Source: Frigoribacterium sp.
GTDB taxonomy: Bacteria; Actinomycetota; Actinomycetes; Actinomycetales; Microbacteriaceae
Direction of reading: 5' to 3'
DNA length: 64,000 bases
Assembly: GCA_025363205.1 (NCBI GenBank)
Contig: JANYEI010000139.1
Coordinates: forward strand, 1-64,000
The notes beneath the pieces were generated by a model. It was not told the DNA's origin. It saw only the letters and a program-made list of their open reading frames with translations, and made no database searches. This document shows, one piece after another, positions 18,222-26,866 of the stretch. Position 1 is the stretch's first letter, and every line of letters starts with the position of its first letter. A program made the translations under genes and the position numbers.

Positions 18222-19406
18222 TCAGAGCGGCGCCGTGGCCAGCCAGTGCGCGATGGCGCGGTTCCAGCGGTCGCGATCGAAGTTCCACAGCCTGGTGTGG
18301 CCAGCGACATTAAACCTCTCGTAGGTCACGATGTCCGGCCTCGCTGCGGCAAGCGCCAACGATGCCGTGGCGGGAATGAACCTGTCGTCGTCACTGTGCA
18401 TCAGCAGGATGGGCACGTGCAGGTCGGCGGATCGACGCACGAAGTCGAGCCGCTTGAGGTCGATCGGCGCGTGCTGGCCGGTGAGCCGCCCCGCCCACTT
18501 TATGCCGAGGAGTGCGATCACTCCCCAGCGGATCGGGCTCGGTAACCCGAGTAGTTCGCCCTGGAAACGCAGGGCGGTCACCCAATCGATCACCGGAGAA
18601 TCCAGCACTATTCCGCGCACCACCCCGGCGAGATCAGAGCGGGTCACGGTCTGAAGCACCGTCGCGCCACCCATCGACCAGCCCATGAGCACGACATCCG
18701 TTGCGCCGCGATCCACTGCGAACCGGATGGCCGCCGCAACGTCACGCCACTCTGTGTCGCCGAGCCCGTAGCGCCCATCCGGGCTGGCCGGAGCGTCCCC
18801 GTCGTTGCGATAAGAAATGAGCAGCGAGGTATATCCCGCCGCCCGAAACACGGGAACGGCCCGCAGGGTCTCTTCCCGGCGCACGGCACGACCGTGTACC
18901 CCGATCACCCAGCGCGAACTCGGCGTGTCCGCTGGCACTAACCAGCCCGGCGCAGGCCCGAGTTCGGTCTCAATGGCGACGTCCTCGAACGCAAATCCGA
19001 GCTCGACCGGACCGGTGTAAAACCACCCACTGAACCGGCCTCGGTGGGCGCGTGCGAGGTCACCACGGTCCACACCGAGCAGACGACGGATGACCGTGTC
19101 CGGTGTCTGCGCGACGATATCGCCGACGCGAGCGTGTCCGCTTCCCTCCGCGAAGAACAGGCTGTATTCGCCGGGGAGACGGGAATCCGCGGTCGAGGAG
19201 AGCGTCACCAGGTCCCCAGCACCATCGATCGAGAGTATTCGAGTGTCTTCCGGTCGGCGCCTCGGGGGCATCACGACAGTGCGCGCCACGAGCAGAGTCA
19301 CGACGGCGGCAGTGGCAGCGGCGATAGTCCCGATGGCTCCGGCTGCGGCAAGCGCCACCGGGAACCAGTGAAACACTTTGACGGCGTGCCGCCGGGAATC
19401 TGCCAC
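18222..19406 (-). CDS. Membrane-anchored alpha/beta hydrolase
   Basis: A 394-residue protein. One N-terminal membrane segment (about residues 15-42, ALAAAGAIGTIAAATAAVV) is followed by a long spacer and a serine-hydrolase domain. GWSMGGATVLQ holds nucleophile Ser244, LMHSDDDRFIP has the Asp (about 330), and VAGHTRLWNFD the His (about 375). It resembles dipeptidyl-peptidase/BAAT-like hydrolases of unknown substrate, probably facing outside or membrane-attached. It is divergent from the DUF3000 gene with 22 bp between starts. Confidence 0.85.
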   Translation of the reverse strand: MADSRRHAVKVFHWFPVALAAAGAIGTIAAATAAVVTLLVARTVVMPPRRRPEDTRILSIDGAGDLVTLSSTADSRLPGEYSLFFAEGSGHARVGDIVAQTPDTVIRRLLGVDRGDLARAHRGRFSGWFYTGPVELGFAFEDVAIETELGPAPGWLVPADTPSSRWVIGVHGRAVRREETLRAVPVFRAAGYTSLLISYRNDGDAPASPDGRYGLGDTEWRDVAAAIRFAVDRGATDVVLMGWSMGGATVLQTVTRSDLAGVVRGIVLDSPVIDWVTALRFQGELLGLPSPIRWGVIALLGIKWAGRLTGQHAPIDLKRLDFVRRSADLHVPILLMHSDDDRFIPATASLALAAARPDIVTYERFNVAGHTRLWNFDRDRWNRAIAHWLATAPL

Positions 19407-19428
19407 ACGGGAACTTTAGTCTTCACTC

Positions 19429-20028
19429 GTGCCCGAAACCGCCGCAGGTCAACCGGAGCCGGCCCCGTTCCGCGCCGCACTCGATGCCATCCGTCGCGCT
19501 GCTGTTCGGCCAGAGCTCGTGCTGAGCGAGATCCCGTCACCCGGAGGAGAGCTCGCCCCGTTCAGCGTGGCCCTCGCCGCGAATGTAACTCCTGCCCGTC
19601 ATAATTCAGATTCTGACCTCGGCACCGGCCGCTTCATCCTGCTCTACGACCCCTCCGCTCCGGAGGCGTGGGGCGGGGTTTTTCGCGTGGTGTGCTACGC
19701 GCAGGCCCCACTCGAAACCGATATCGGCCTCGATCCCTTCCTGGCAGCTGTCGCATGGTCGTGGCTCGTCGACGCGCTCGATGCCCGCGGTGCTCGCTAT
19801 ATTTCAGAATCAGGAACCGCAACGCGAATCCTCTCCACCGGTTTTGGGGAGCTCGCAGCACAGGGGGATGGCGCGCAAATTGAGCTTCGCGCCTCCTGGA
19901 CTCCCCTCGATGCCCACGACATCACCTCGCATGTGGAAGGCTGGGGGGAATTGTTGTGCATGCTGGCGGGACTGCCGCCGGCTGTCGAAGGAGTGAGTGT
20001 GCTAGCGGCCCGCAGAGATCGGACGTGA
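19429..20028 (+). CDS. DUF3000 family protein
   Basis: A 199-residue protein of the actinobacteria-specific DUF3000 family, recognised from FRAALDAIRRAAVRPELVLSEIPSP and from VVCYAQAPLETDIGLDP. No catalytic motif or membrane segment is visible. The family almost always precedes a ribonuclease D-like HRDC protein, as it does here with a 4-bp GTGA overlap, which suggests a shared role in RNA metabolism. Function unknown. Confidence 0.9.
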   Translation: MPETAAGQPEPAPFRAALDAIRRAAVRPELVLSEIPSPGGELAPFSVALAANVTPARHNSDSDLGTGRFILLYDPSAPEAWGGVFRVVCYAQAPLETDIGLDPFLAAVAWSWLVDALDARGARYISESGTATRILSTGFGELAAQGDGAQIELRASWTPLDAHDITSHVEGWGELLCMLAGLPPAVEGVSVLAARRDRT

Positions 20029-21374
20029 GCGACACCGGAAAAGAGCCGGTGTTTCTCGACGGTACGGAACTCCATGACCGTGCCGAAATGACTTCGGGCG
20101 AGCGGACCGTGCCCTCCACGGTAGCGGTCGAGACTCCCCCCGTCGAGACTCCCCCGGTCGAGGCCGCGCAGGCCCCCCACGTGGAAGTTCACGTCATTGA
20201 CACTCGCGAGGACTATCTCGAGGCCGTCTCCGCGATCGCTTCCGGTACCGGTCCTATCGCCATCGACGCCGAGCGCGCATCCGGCTTCCGCTACTCGCAG
20301 CGCGCATATCTCATCCAGATTTTCCGCCGCGGTTCCGGGGTCTTCCTCTTCGACCCTCCCGCAATCGGTTCCTTCGCAGAACTCGACGCAGTCATCCGCG
20401 ACGAGGAATGGGTGCTGCACGCTGCAAGCCAGGACCTCGCGTGCCTGCGGGAAGTGGGGCTCGATCCCACCCGCATCTTCGATACCGAGCTCGGCGCGCG
20501 GCTTGCCGGCCTGCCCAGGGTGGGCCTCGGCACGGTCGTGGAAGACCTGCTCGGCATTCACCTCGCCAAGGAGCACTCTGCGGCGGACTGGTCGACGAGA
20601 CCGCTACCGCAGTCCTGGCTGGTCTATGCGGCTCTCGATGTGGAATTACTTCCCGATCTGAGGGATGCCATGGCCGCTCTGCTCGAGGACGCGGGCAAGT
20701 CCGAGATCGCTCGCCAGGAATTCTCTGCCGTGCTCACTCGAGAGGCTAAGGTCGTCACCGGTGACGCCTGGCGGCGACTCTCCGGCCTCCACACGGTGCG
20801 CGGCGTGCACAATCTCGCTGTCGCTCGCGAACTGTGGCAGGCACGCGATAGATTCGCGCGCGAAATCGACACAGCTCCCGGCCGACTTGTTCCGGATTCC
20901 TCGCTCATCGCCGCCGCGAAAGCGATGCCTGAATCCCGCCACGGCCTCGCATCTCTTCGTGACTTCAGCGGTCGCGCCAGTCGATCGGAACTCCCGCGCT
21001 GGTGGGCCGCAATCGAAATGGGCCGCACGACCGAGGACCTGCCCGCTCTGCGAGTGACGAGTGAAGCGATGCCTCCGCCCCGAGTCTGGAGCGACCGCAA
21101 TCCAGAGGCCGACAAGCGCCTCAAGGCGGCCCGCGCCGCGATCACGCTCGTCTCGACCGAGGTGAGCATCCCGGTTGAGAACCTGTTGACGCCGGAGTTG
21201 CTTCGGCGTCTCGCCTGGAATCCACCCGATCCGCTCGAAATCGACAGCGTTCGTTCCGACCTGATGGGATTCGGCGCCCGCGAGTGGCAGGTTGACGCTA
21301 TCGCACAGGTGATCCTCGATGCCTTTGTCGATGGCGACCAAATTATCGAACCGGGTGTCGAGCCGGTTTCGTAG
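20025..21374 (+). CDS. Ribonuclease D-like 3'-5' exonuclease with HRDC domain
   Basis: A 449-residue DEDD-type exonuclease. The catalytic residues are intact: Asp/Glu in IAIDAERASGFRYSQ, Asp in HAASQDLACLRE, and the Tyr/Asp pair in VYAALDVELLPDL. An HRDC domain follows (TGDAWRRLSGLHTVRGVHNL), then a second HRDC-like region near the C-terminus. It is expected to trim structured RNA 3' ends such as tRNA precursors. Start is the GTG at 20025 overlapping the DUF3000 stop. A 60-residue low-complexity N-terminus includes a duplicated V-E-T-P-P. Confidence 0.92.
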   Translation: MSDTGKEPVFLDGTELHDRAEMTSGERTVPSTVAVETPPVETPPVEAAQAPHVEVHVIDTREDYLEAVSAIASGTGPIAIDAERASGFRYSQRAYLIQIFRRGSGVFLFDPPAIGSFAELDAVIRDEEWVLHAASQDLACLREVGLDPTRIFDTELGARLAGLPRVGLGTVVEDLLGIHLAKEHSAADWSTRPLPQSWLVYAALDVELLPDLRDAMAALLEDAGKSEIARQEFSAVLTREAKVVTGDAWRRLSGLHTVRGVHNLAVARELWQARDRFAREIDTAPGRLVPDSSLIAAAKAMPESRHGLASLRDFSGRASRSELPRWWAAIEMGRTTEDLPALRVTSEAMPPPRVWSDRNPEADKRLKAARAAITLVSTEVSIPVENLLTPELLRRLAWNPPDPLEIDSVRSDLMGFGAREWQVDAIAQVILDAFVDGDQIIEPGVEPVS

Positions 21375-21451
21375 AAACAGTCAAACGATTTTCAGAGGAT
21401 TTCTTGCCCGTTTAAACTCTTTCTTATTACCTATAAGTGAAAAGAGGCATT

Positions 21452-22654
21452 GTGGCCGAGAGACATGAAGTCGTGTTCGTCGATGGGGTTCGCACCCCGT
21501 TCGGACGCGCTGGCGAAAAGGGAATGTACTGGAACACCCGAGCAGACGACCTGATCGTCAAGGCCATCGTCGGCCTGCTCGAGCGCAACCCGGATGTGCC
21601 GAAGGACCGGATCGATGAAGTCGCGATTGCCGCGACCACACAGCAGGGCGACCAGGGTCTCACTCTCGGCCGCACGGCCGCTCTACTCGCCGGCCTGCCG
21701 AAGTCTGTGCCCGGCTTCGCGATCGACCGCATGTGTGCCGGAGCGATGACGTCGGTCACCACGCTGGCCAGCGGCATTGCTTTTGGAGCCTACGATCTCG
21801 CCCTCGCGGGCGGCGTCGAGCACATGGGCCGTCATCCGATGGGCTTTGGCGCCGACCCCAACCCGCGTTTTCTCTCGGAGAAGCTCGTGAGCGGTGAAGC
21901 ACTCAACATGGGTTCGACCGCCGAACGAATCCATGATCGCTTTCCCGAGCTCACGAAAGAGCGATCCGACCGATACGCGCTGGCGAGCCAGCAGAAGGCC
22001 GCTGCTGGCTATGAGAACGGCAAGCTCCAGCCCGACCTGATCCCCGTCTCGATCCGCTCCGAATCCGGCTGGGGCCTCGCCACGCGGGATGAGGCGTTAC
22101 GCCCAGAAACCACACTCGAGGGGCTTGCGGGCCTCAAGACACCGTTCCGGCCGCACGGCCGGGTTACTGCGGGCAACGCCTCCGGGCTCAACGACGGCGC
22201 CACCATCAGTCTGCTCGCAAGCGAGGCCACCGCAAAAGAGCTCGGCCTCACCGCGAAGATGAAGCTCGTGAGTTTTGCTTTCGCCGGGGTGGAACCCGAG
22301 ATTATGGGCATTGGCCCCGTGCCGTCGACCGAGAAAGCACTGAAGAAGGCCGGGCTGTCGATCACCGACATCGGACTCTTCGAGCTCAATGAGGCTTTCG
22401 CGGTTCAGGTGCTTTCCCTGCTCGACCACTTCGGTATCGCCGACGACGACCCGCGCGTCAACCAGTGGGGCGGCGCGATAGCGATGGGACATCCTCTCGC
22501 CTCCTCCGGTGTGCGGTTGATGATTCAACTCGCCGCACAGTTCAAGGAGCGCCCGGATGTGCGATACGGCCTCACCGCTATGTGCGTCGGCCTCGGCCAG
22601 GGTGGCTCTGTCATCTGGGAGAACCCGTACTTCGATGGAAAGAAGAAGAAATGA
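21452..22654 (+). CDS. fadA: Acetyl-CoA C-acyltransferase (3-ketoacyl-CoA thiolase)
   Basis: A 400-residue thiolase for the last step of fatty-acid beta-oxidation. The acyl-accepting Cys95 is in IDRMCAGAMTS, His is in GGAIAMGHPLASSG, and the second Cys is in TAMCVGLGQGGS. Start is the GTG at 21452 with AGAGG a few nt upstream; a GTG at 21437 lacks a ribosome binding site. The 77-bp AT-rich upstream region contains the 8-bp palindrome GTTTAAAC (21410-21417) and probably the promoter. It is coupled to fadB by a 4-bp overlap. Confidence 0.95.
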   Translation: MAERHEVVFVDGVRTPFGRAGEKGMYWNTRADDLIVKAIVGLLERNPDVPKDRIDEVAIAATTQQGDQGLTLGRTAALLAGLPKSVPGFAIDRMCAGAMTSVTTLASGIAFGAYDLALAGGVEHMGRHPMGFGADPNPRFLSEKLVSGEALNMGSTAERIHDRFPELTKERSDRYALASQQKAAAGYENGKLQPDLIPVSIRSESGWGLATRDEALRPETTLEGLAGLKTPFRPHGRVTAGNASGLNDGATISLLASEATAKELGLTAKMKLVSFAFAGVEPEIMGIGPVPSTEKALKKAGLSITDIGLFELNEAFAVQVLSLLDHFGIADDDPRVNQWGGAIAMGHPLASSGVRLMIQLAAQFKERPDVRYGLTAMCVGLGQGGSVIWENPYFDGKKKK

Positions 22655-24789
22655 CGAACGTCGTCGAACAGAACCGATTTGCGGAACTCATCGCGGCATC
22701 CGACGACGAGGTCGTCACTCACTCCTTTGTGCGTGACGTTCCCATTTCTGCGGGCCGAACACTCGCGCTCGTGACACTCGACAACGGTCGGGACCATACG
22801 CGGCCCACGACCCTCGGCCCGGTCACTCTTGTCGAATTCGCTGCGACACTCGACACGCTGAAAGAGCGCGCGGGGCGAGGGGAAATCGCCGGAGTCGCCG
22901 TCACGGGCAAGCCGTTCTTCCTCGCTGCCGGTGCCGACCTCTCCAAGGTCGGCTCGATCACGAGCCGAGCCGTCGGGAAGCAAATGGCCGAGCTCGGTCA
23001 CTATGCGCTCGGCAAGCTCAGCAACCTCGGAGTGCCGTCGTTCGTATTTATCAACGGCCTCGCGCTCGGTGGCGGACTCGAGATCGGACTCAATGCCGAT
23101 TACCGCACGATTGACCGCAACACACCGGGCGTTGCGCTTCCCGAAGTGTTCCTCGGCATCATCCCCGGCTGGGGAGGCACCTGGCTTCTTCCGAATCTCA
23201 TCGGCATCGAGAATGCCCTCAAGGTGGTCATTGAGAATCCACTCAAGAACAACCGGATGCTCACAGGCCAGGAGGCCTTCACCCTCGGTATTGCCGACGC
23301 GATTTTCGACTCCGTGTCGTTCCTCGAGCACTCCATCGCCTGGGCCGACGGAGTCATCGCCGGTACAACGAAAGTGAAGCGGGCGAACGCTCCCGGCAAG
23401 ATCGAGCGGGCGGTGAAATGGGACATCGCAATCGGCGTTGCCACGAAAATGCTCGAAAATCGCATCGGGCGGGTCGCGAAGTCCCCGTACAAGGCCCTCG
23501 AACTTCTCAAAGCCGCGAAGAACACCGATCGTGCGGCCGGGTTCGCCGCCGAGGACGAAGCCCTTGCTGAACTCATTTCGGGCGACCAGTTCGAGGCAAG
23601 CATCTACGCCTTCAACCTCGTGCAGAAGCGGACAAAGCGCCCCGCCGGTGCGCCAGACAAGAAGCTCGCGAAACCGGTCACCCAGGTGGGTGTAATCGGT
23701 GCGGGTCTCATGGCCAGCCAGTTCGCACTGCTTTTCGTGCGCCGCCTCAAGGTGCCCGTGATAATTACGGATCTGGACCAGACACGGGTCGACAAGGGGG
23801 TGGCTTACATCCATACCGAGATCGACGCGCTTCTCGAGAAAAAGCGCATCTCACCGGATGAGTCGAATCGCTTGAAAGCTCTCGTCACCGGCACTGTCGA
23901 CAAGGCCGACTTCGCCGAGTGCGATTGGGTGATCGAGGCCGTGTTCGAAGAACTGGGTGTGAAGCAGGATGTGTTCGCCGACGTGGAACAATACCTCTCC
24001 GAGACTGCTGTACTCGCGACGAATACGTCGTCGCTCTCGGTAGAGCAGATCGGTGCGAAGCTGAAGCACCCGGAACGCCTCGTCGGCTTCCATTTCTTCA
24101 ACCCGGTGGCCGTCATGCCTCTCGTGGAAGTCGTGAACACCCCGCAGACAGATGACGCAACCCTTTCCACCGCCATGGTCACCGCCGCGAAACTCTTCAA
24201 GAACGCAGTGATCACGACTGACACGCCAGGTTTCGTGGTCAACCGCATTCTCGCCAAAGTGCTTGGCGAAGCCATGAACGCCGTTGACACCGGAACGCCT
24301 TTCGAGACCGTCGAGGAGTCAACTAAGCCATTCGGGCTTCCGATGACTCCGTTCGAGTTACTTGAGCTTGTCGGGCTCACAGTCGGAGCGCACGTGCTCG
24401 ACACCCACCACGCCGCATTCCCCGATCGCTTCTTCGAGAGCGCGAACCTGCACAAGCTCGCCGAACTCGGTCACATCTTCGAGCGAGATTCACACGGCAA
24501 GGTCACCGGTATCGACAAAAAGGCGCGTGCCATCGTTGCCGGTGGCACCACTCCGATGACCGCGGAGGAGCTCCGCACCCGAATCGAAGACGGTCTTGCC
24601 GACGAAGTGCATCGCATGCTCGAGAGCAACGTGGTCGAGGCGGCGGAGGATATCGATCTCTGCCTCATCCTCGGGGCGGGCTATCCGTTCCAAATGGGTG
24701 GCGTGACGCCGTATCTCGACCGGGTAGGGGCTTCCGAGCGGGTCTTCCACGATACCTTCCACCACCCGATCCTGCGCGGCGTGCAGTAG
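22651..24789 (+). CDS. fadB: Fatty-acid oxidation complex alpha subunit (enoyl-CoA hydratase / 3-hydroxyacyl-CoA dehydrogenase)
   Basis: A 712-residue bifunctional enzyme. The N-terminal crotonase domain (about 1-300) has FINGLALGGGLEIGLNAD and PEVFLGIIPGWGGT with the catalytic Glu. The NAD-binding domain has VGVIGAGLMASQFALLF (about 350) and the dehydrogenase His-Glu region in VGFHFFNPVAVMPLVEVV. It hydrates and oxidises acyl-CoA intermediates and hands 3-ketoacyl-CoA to FadA, encoded directly upstream. Normal length and order for actinobacteria. Confidence 0.96.
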   Translation: MTNVVEQNRFAELIAASDDEVVTHSFVRDVPISAGRTLALVTLDNGRDHTRPTTLGPVTLVEFAATLDTLKERAGRGEIAGVAVTGKPFFLAAGADLSKVGSITSRAVGKQMAELGHYALGKLSNLGVPSFVFINGLALGGGLEIGLNADYRTIDRNTPGVALPEVFLGIIPGWGGTWLLPNLIGIENALKVVIENPLKNNRMLTGQEAFTLGIADAIFDSVSFLEHSIAWADGVIAGTTKVKRANAPGKIERAVKWDIAIGVATKMLENRIGRVAKSPYKALELLKAAKNTDRAAGFAAEDEALAELISGDQFEASIYAFNLVQKRTKRPAGAPDKKLAKPVTQVGVIGAGLMASQFALLFVRRLKVPVIITDLDQTRVDKGVAYIHTEIDALLEKKRISPDESNRLKALVTGTVDKADFAECDWVIEAVFEELGVKQDVFADVEQYLSETAVLATNTSSLSVEQIGAKLKHPERLVGFHFFNPVAVMPLVEVVNTPQTDDATLSTAMVTAAKLFKNAVITTDTPGFVVNRILAKVLGEAMNAVDTGTPFETVEESTKPFGLPMTPFELLELVGLTVGAHVLDTHHAAFPDRFFESANLHKLAELGHIFERDSHGKVTGIDKKARAIVAGGTTPMTAEELRTRIEDGLADEVHRMLESNVVEAAEDIDLCLILGAGYPFQMGGVTPYLDRVGASERVFHDTFHHPILRGVQ

Positions 24790-24821
24790 GGTCCGACGGC
24801 GTCCGAGGAACAAGCACCCGC

Positions 24822-24856
24822 GGCCGTTCGAGACCCGTCACGGATCTCGAACGGCC
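24822..24856. terminator. Bidirectional terminator between fadB and dxs
   Basis: GGCCGTTCGAGA at 24822-24833 is the exact reverse complement of 24845-24856, with an 11-nt loop. It lies between convergent genes, so it can stop transcripts from both sides. No strong U-run is present on either strand. Confidence 0.8.
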
Positions 24857-24910
24857 CGTCGGTGGTGCACTCGGTCTTATACCTGCCGGTTGAGCGGATC
24901 AAGCTCGAAG

Positions 24911-26857
24911 CTATTTGCGGTCCGACCCAAGCGAACGCTCCTGGTGCGCGTCATCGGTGAGCGGTCGTGCCACCGGGATCTTGCTGCCGAGCACCTGCTC
25001 CACCACATCGCGGGCGATGTGTTGCGGGGTGAGGCCGGCTTCCTCGAGAATCTGGGCGCGGGATCCGTGCTCGAGAAACTCATCAGGCACCCCGAGCTCC
25101 GTCAGTGCAGTGTCCACCCCAGCGGCCCGAAGTTCCTGGCGGATGCGTGTGCCGATTCCGCCGACCCGGATGCCGTCCTCGATGGTCACGACGAGACGGT
25201 GCTCTGCCGCCAGTTCGATCACGCTCTTCGGCACCGGCACCACCCAGCGCGGATCGATGACGGTGGCTCCGATTCCCTGATCTGCCAGCCTGACGGCCAC
25301 TTCGAGACCGATCTCGGCCATCGATCCGACCGTGACGATAAGCACGTCTTTGTGCGGTGTTTCGCTCAGCACGTCCACGCCATCGCCCAAGCGACGCACG
25401 GCAGGAACTTCGTTGCCTACGCTGCCCTTGGAGAAACGAACGACGGTCGGCGCGTCCTTCACTGCAACGGCCTCTCCCAGTTCCTCGCGCAACCGAATCG
25501 CGTCTCGCGGCGCGCTCAGGCGAATATGGGGAACCACCTGCAGGATCGCCAGATCCCAGATGCCGTGATGGCTCGGTCCGTCCGGTCCGGTAACACCCGC
25601 CCGATCGAGCACGAAGGTGACGCCTGCTTTATGCAGCGCGACATCCATGAGCACTTGGTCGAAGGCTCGATTGATAAACGTCGCGTACAGGGCGACAACG
25701 GGATGCAGGCCCCCGAAGGCAAGCCCCGCCGCAGAAGTCACGGCGTGCTGCTCGGCGATGCCAACATCGAATACCCGGTCCGGATACTTGGAGGCGAGGG
25801 GCTGCAGCCCGGTCGGACGGAGCATCGCGGCGGTGATGCCGACGATCGTGGGGTTGCTGTCGGCGAGAACCACCAGTTCTTCCGCGAAGACCGATGTCCA
25901 GGACTGCTTGTCCGAAGCACCGATCGGCTCCCCGGTCTCGGGATCAATGTGTCCAACGGCATGCATTTGGTCCGCGGCATCCAGCACGGCGGGTTCGAAT
26001 CCTTTGCCCTTCTGGGTGATCGCGTGCACGATCACCGGGGCACCGTAGTTCTTGCCCTGGGTGAGTGCCTCTTCCATCGCGCGGAGGTCGTGGCCGTCGA
26101 TCGGACCGATGTACTTGATATCGAGGTTTGAGTACAGCGCCTCGTTGTTGGAGAAGCGGCTGAGGAACCCATGGGTACCACCGCGGATGCCGCGATACAG
26201 GGCGCGCCCCGGACCACCGAAGAGATCGAAGAACCGGCGACTCGAGGCATACAGGCTGCGGTAGGAGCGACGCGTGCGCACATCGTTGAGAAAACGAGCC
26301 ATCCCGCCGATGGTCGGCGCATAAGAGCGCCCGTTGTCATTGACCACGATCACGAGGTTGCGCGAATTGTCGTCGCTGATGTTATTGAGGGCTTCCCAGG
26401 TCATTCCGCCGGTGAGGGCACCGTCTCCGACGACCGCGACCACGTGACGATCCTTTTGCCCGGTCATCTGAAACGCTCGAGAGATACCGTCTGCCCAGCT
26501 CAGCGAGCTGGAGGCATGCGAAGACTCGACGATGTCATGCTCGGACTCCGATCTTTGCGGGTAGCCGGCCAGTCCCCCTCGCTCACGCAGATGGCTGAAG
26601 TCCTGCCGACCGGTGAGGAGCTTATGCACGTATGACTGGTGCCCGGTGTCGAAGACGATGGCATCGTGGGGTGAGTCGAATACCCGATGGATGGCCATCG
26701 TCAACTCGACGACACCGAGGTTCGGGCCAAGGTGGCCCCCCGTTTTCGAGACCTCGCCGATCAGGAATTTGCGGATCTCGGCTGCAAGCGCCACGAGTTG
26801 CTTCTGCGAGAGTCGGTCCAGGTCTCGAGGGCCATGGATACTCTGCAGAAGACTCAT
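24911..26857 (-). CDS. dxs: 1-deoxy-D-xylulose-5-phosphate synthase
   Basis: A 648-residue thiamine-diphosphate enzyme that starts the MEP isoprenoid pathway from pyruvate and glyceraldehyde 3-phosphate. The substrate His is in TGGHLGPNLGVVELT, the TPP motif runs VVGDGALTGGMTWEALNN to VIVVNDN, and the transketolase pyrimidine-binding and C-terminal domains are complete (FDVGIAEQHAVTSAAGLA). ATG start at 26857. It follows acnA on the same strand after only 9 bp, so it may be read from the acnA promoter. Confidence 0.97.
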   Translation of the reverse strand: MSLLQSIHGPRDLDRLSQKQLVALAAEIRKFLIGEVSKTGGHLGPNLGVVELTMAIHRVFDSPHDAIVFDTGHQSYVHKLLTGRQDFSHLRERGGLAGYPQRSESEHDIVESSHASSSLSWADGISRAFQMTGQKDRHVVAVVGDGALTGGMTWEALNNISDDNSRNLVIVVNDNGRSYAPTIGGMARFLNDVRTRRSYRSLYASSRRFFDLFGGPGRALYRGIRGGTHGFLSRFSNNEALYSNLDIKYIGPIDGHDLRAMEEALTQGKNYGAPVIVHAITQKGKGFEPAVLDAADQMHAVGHIDPETGEPIGASDKQSWTSVFAEELVVLADSNPTIVGITAAMLRPTGLQPLASKYPDRVFDVGIAEQHAVTSAAGLAFGGLHPVVALYATFINRAFDQVLMDVALHKAGVTFVLDRAGVTGPDGPSHHGIWDLAILQVVPHIRLSAPRDAIRLREELGEAVAVKDAPTVVRFSKGSVGNEVPAVRRLGDGVDVLSETPHKDVLIVTVGSMAEIGLEVAVRLADQGIGATVIDPRWVVPVPKSVIELAAEHRLVVTIEDGIRVGGIGTRIRQELRAAGVDTALTELGVPDEFLEHGSRAQILEEAGLTPQHIARDVVEQVLGSKIPVARPLTDDAHQERSLGSDRK

Positions 26858-26866
26858 GATGGCAGC

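Noticed and set aside
22525..23814. Minus-strand open frame of 429 codons
   Set aside because: Antisense shadow of fadA and fadB.
24890..26131. Plus-strand open frame of 413 codons
   Set aside because: Antisense shadow of dxs; no family features.
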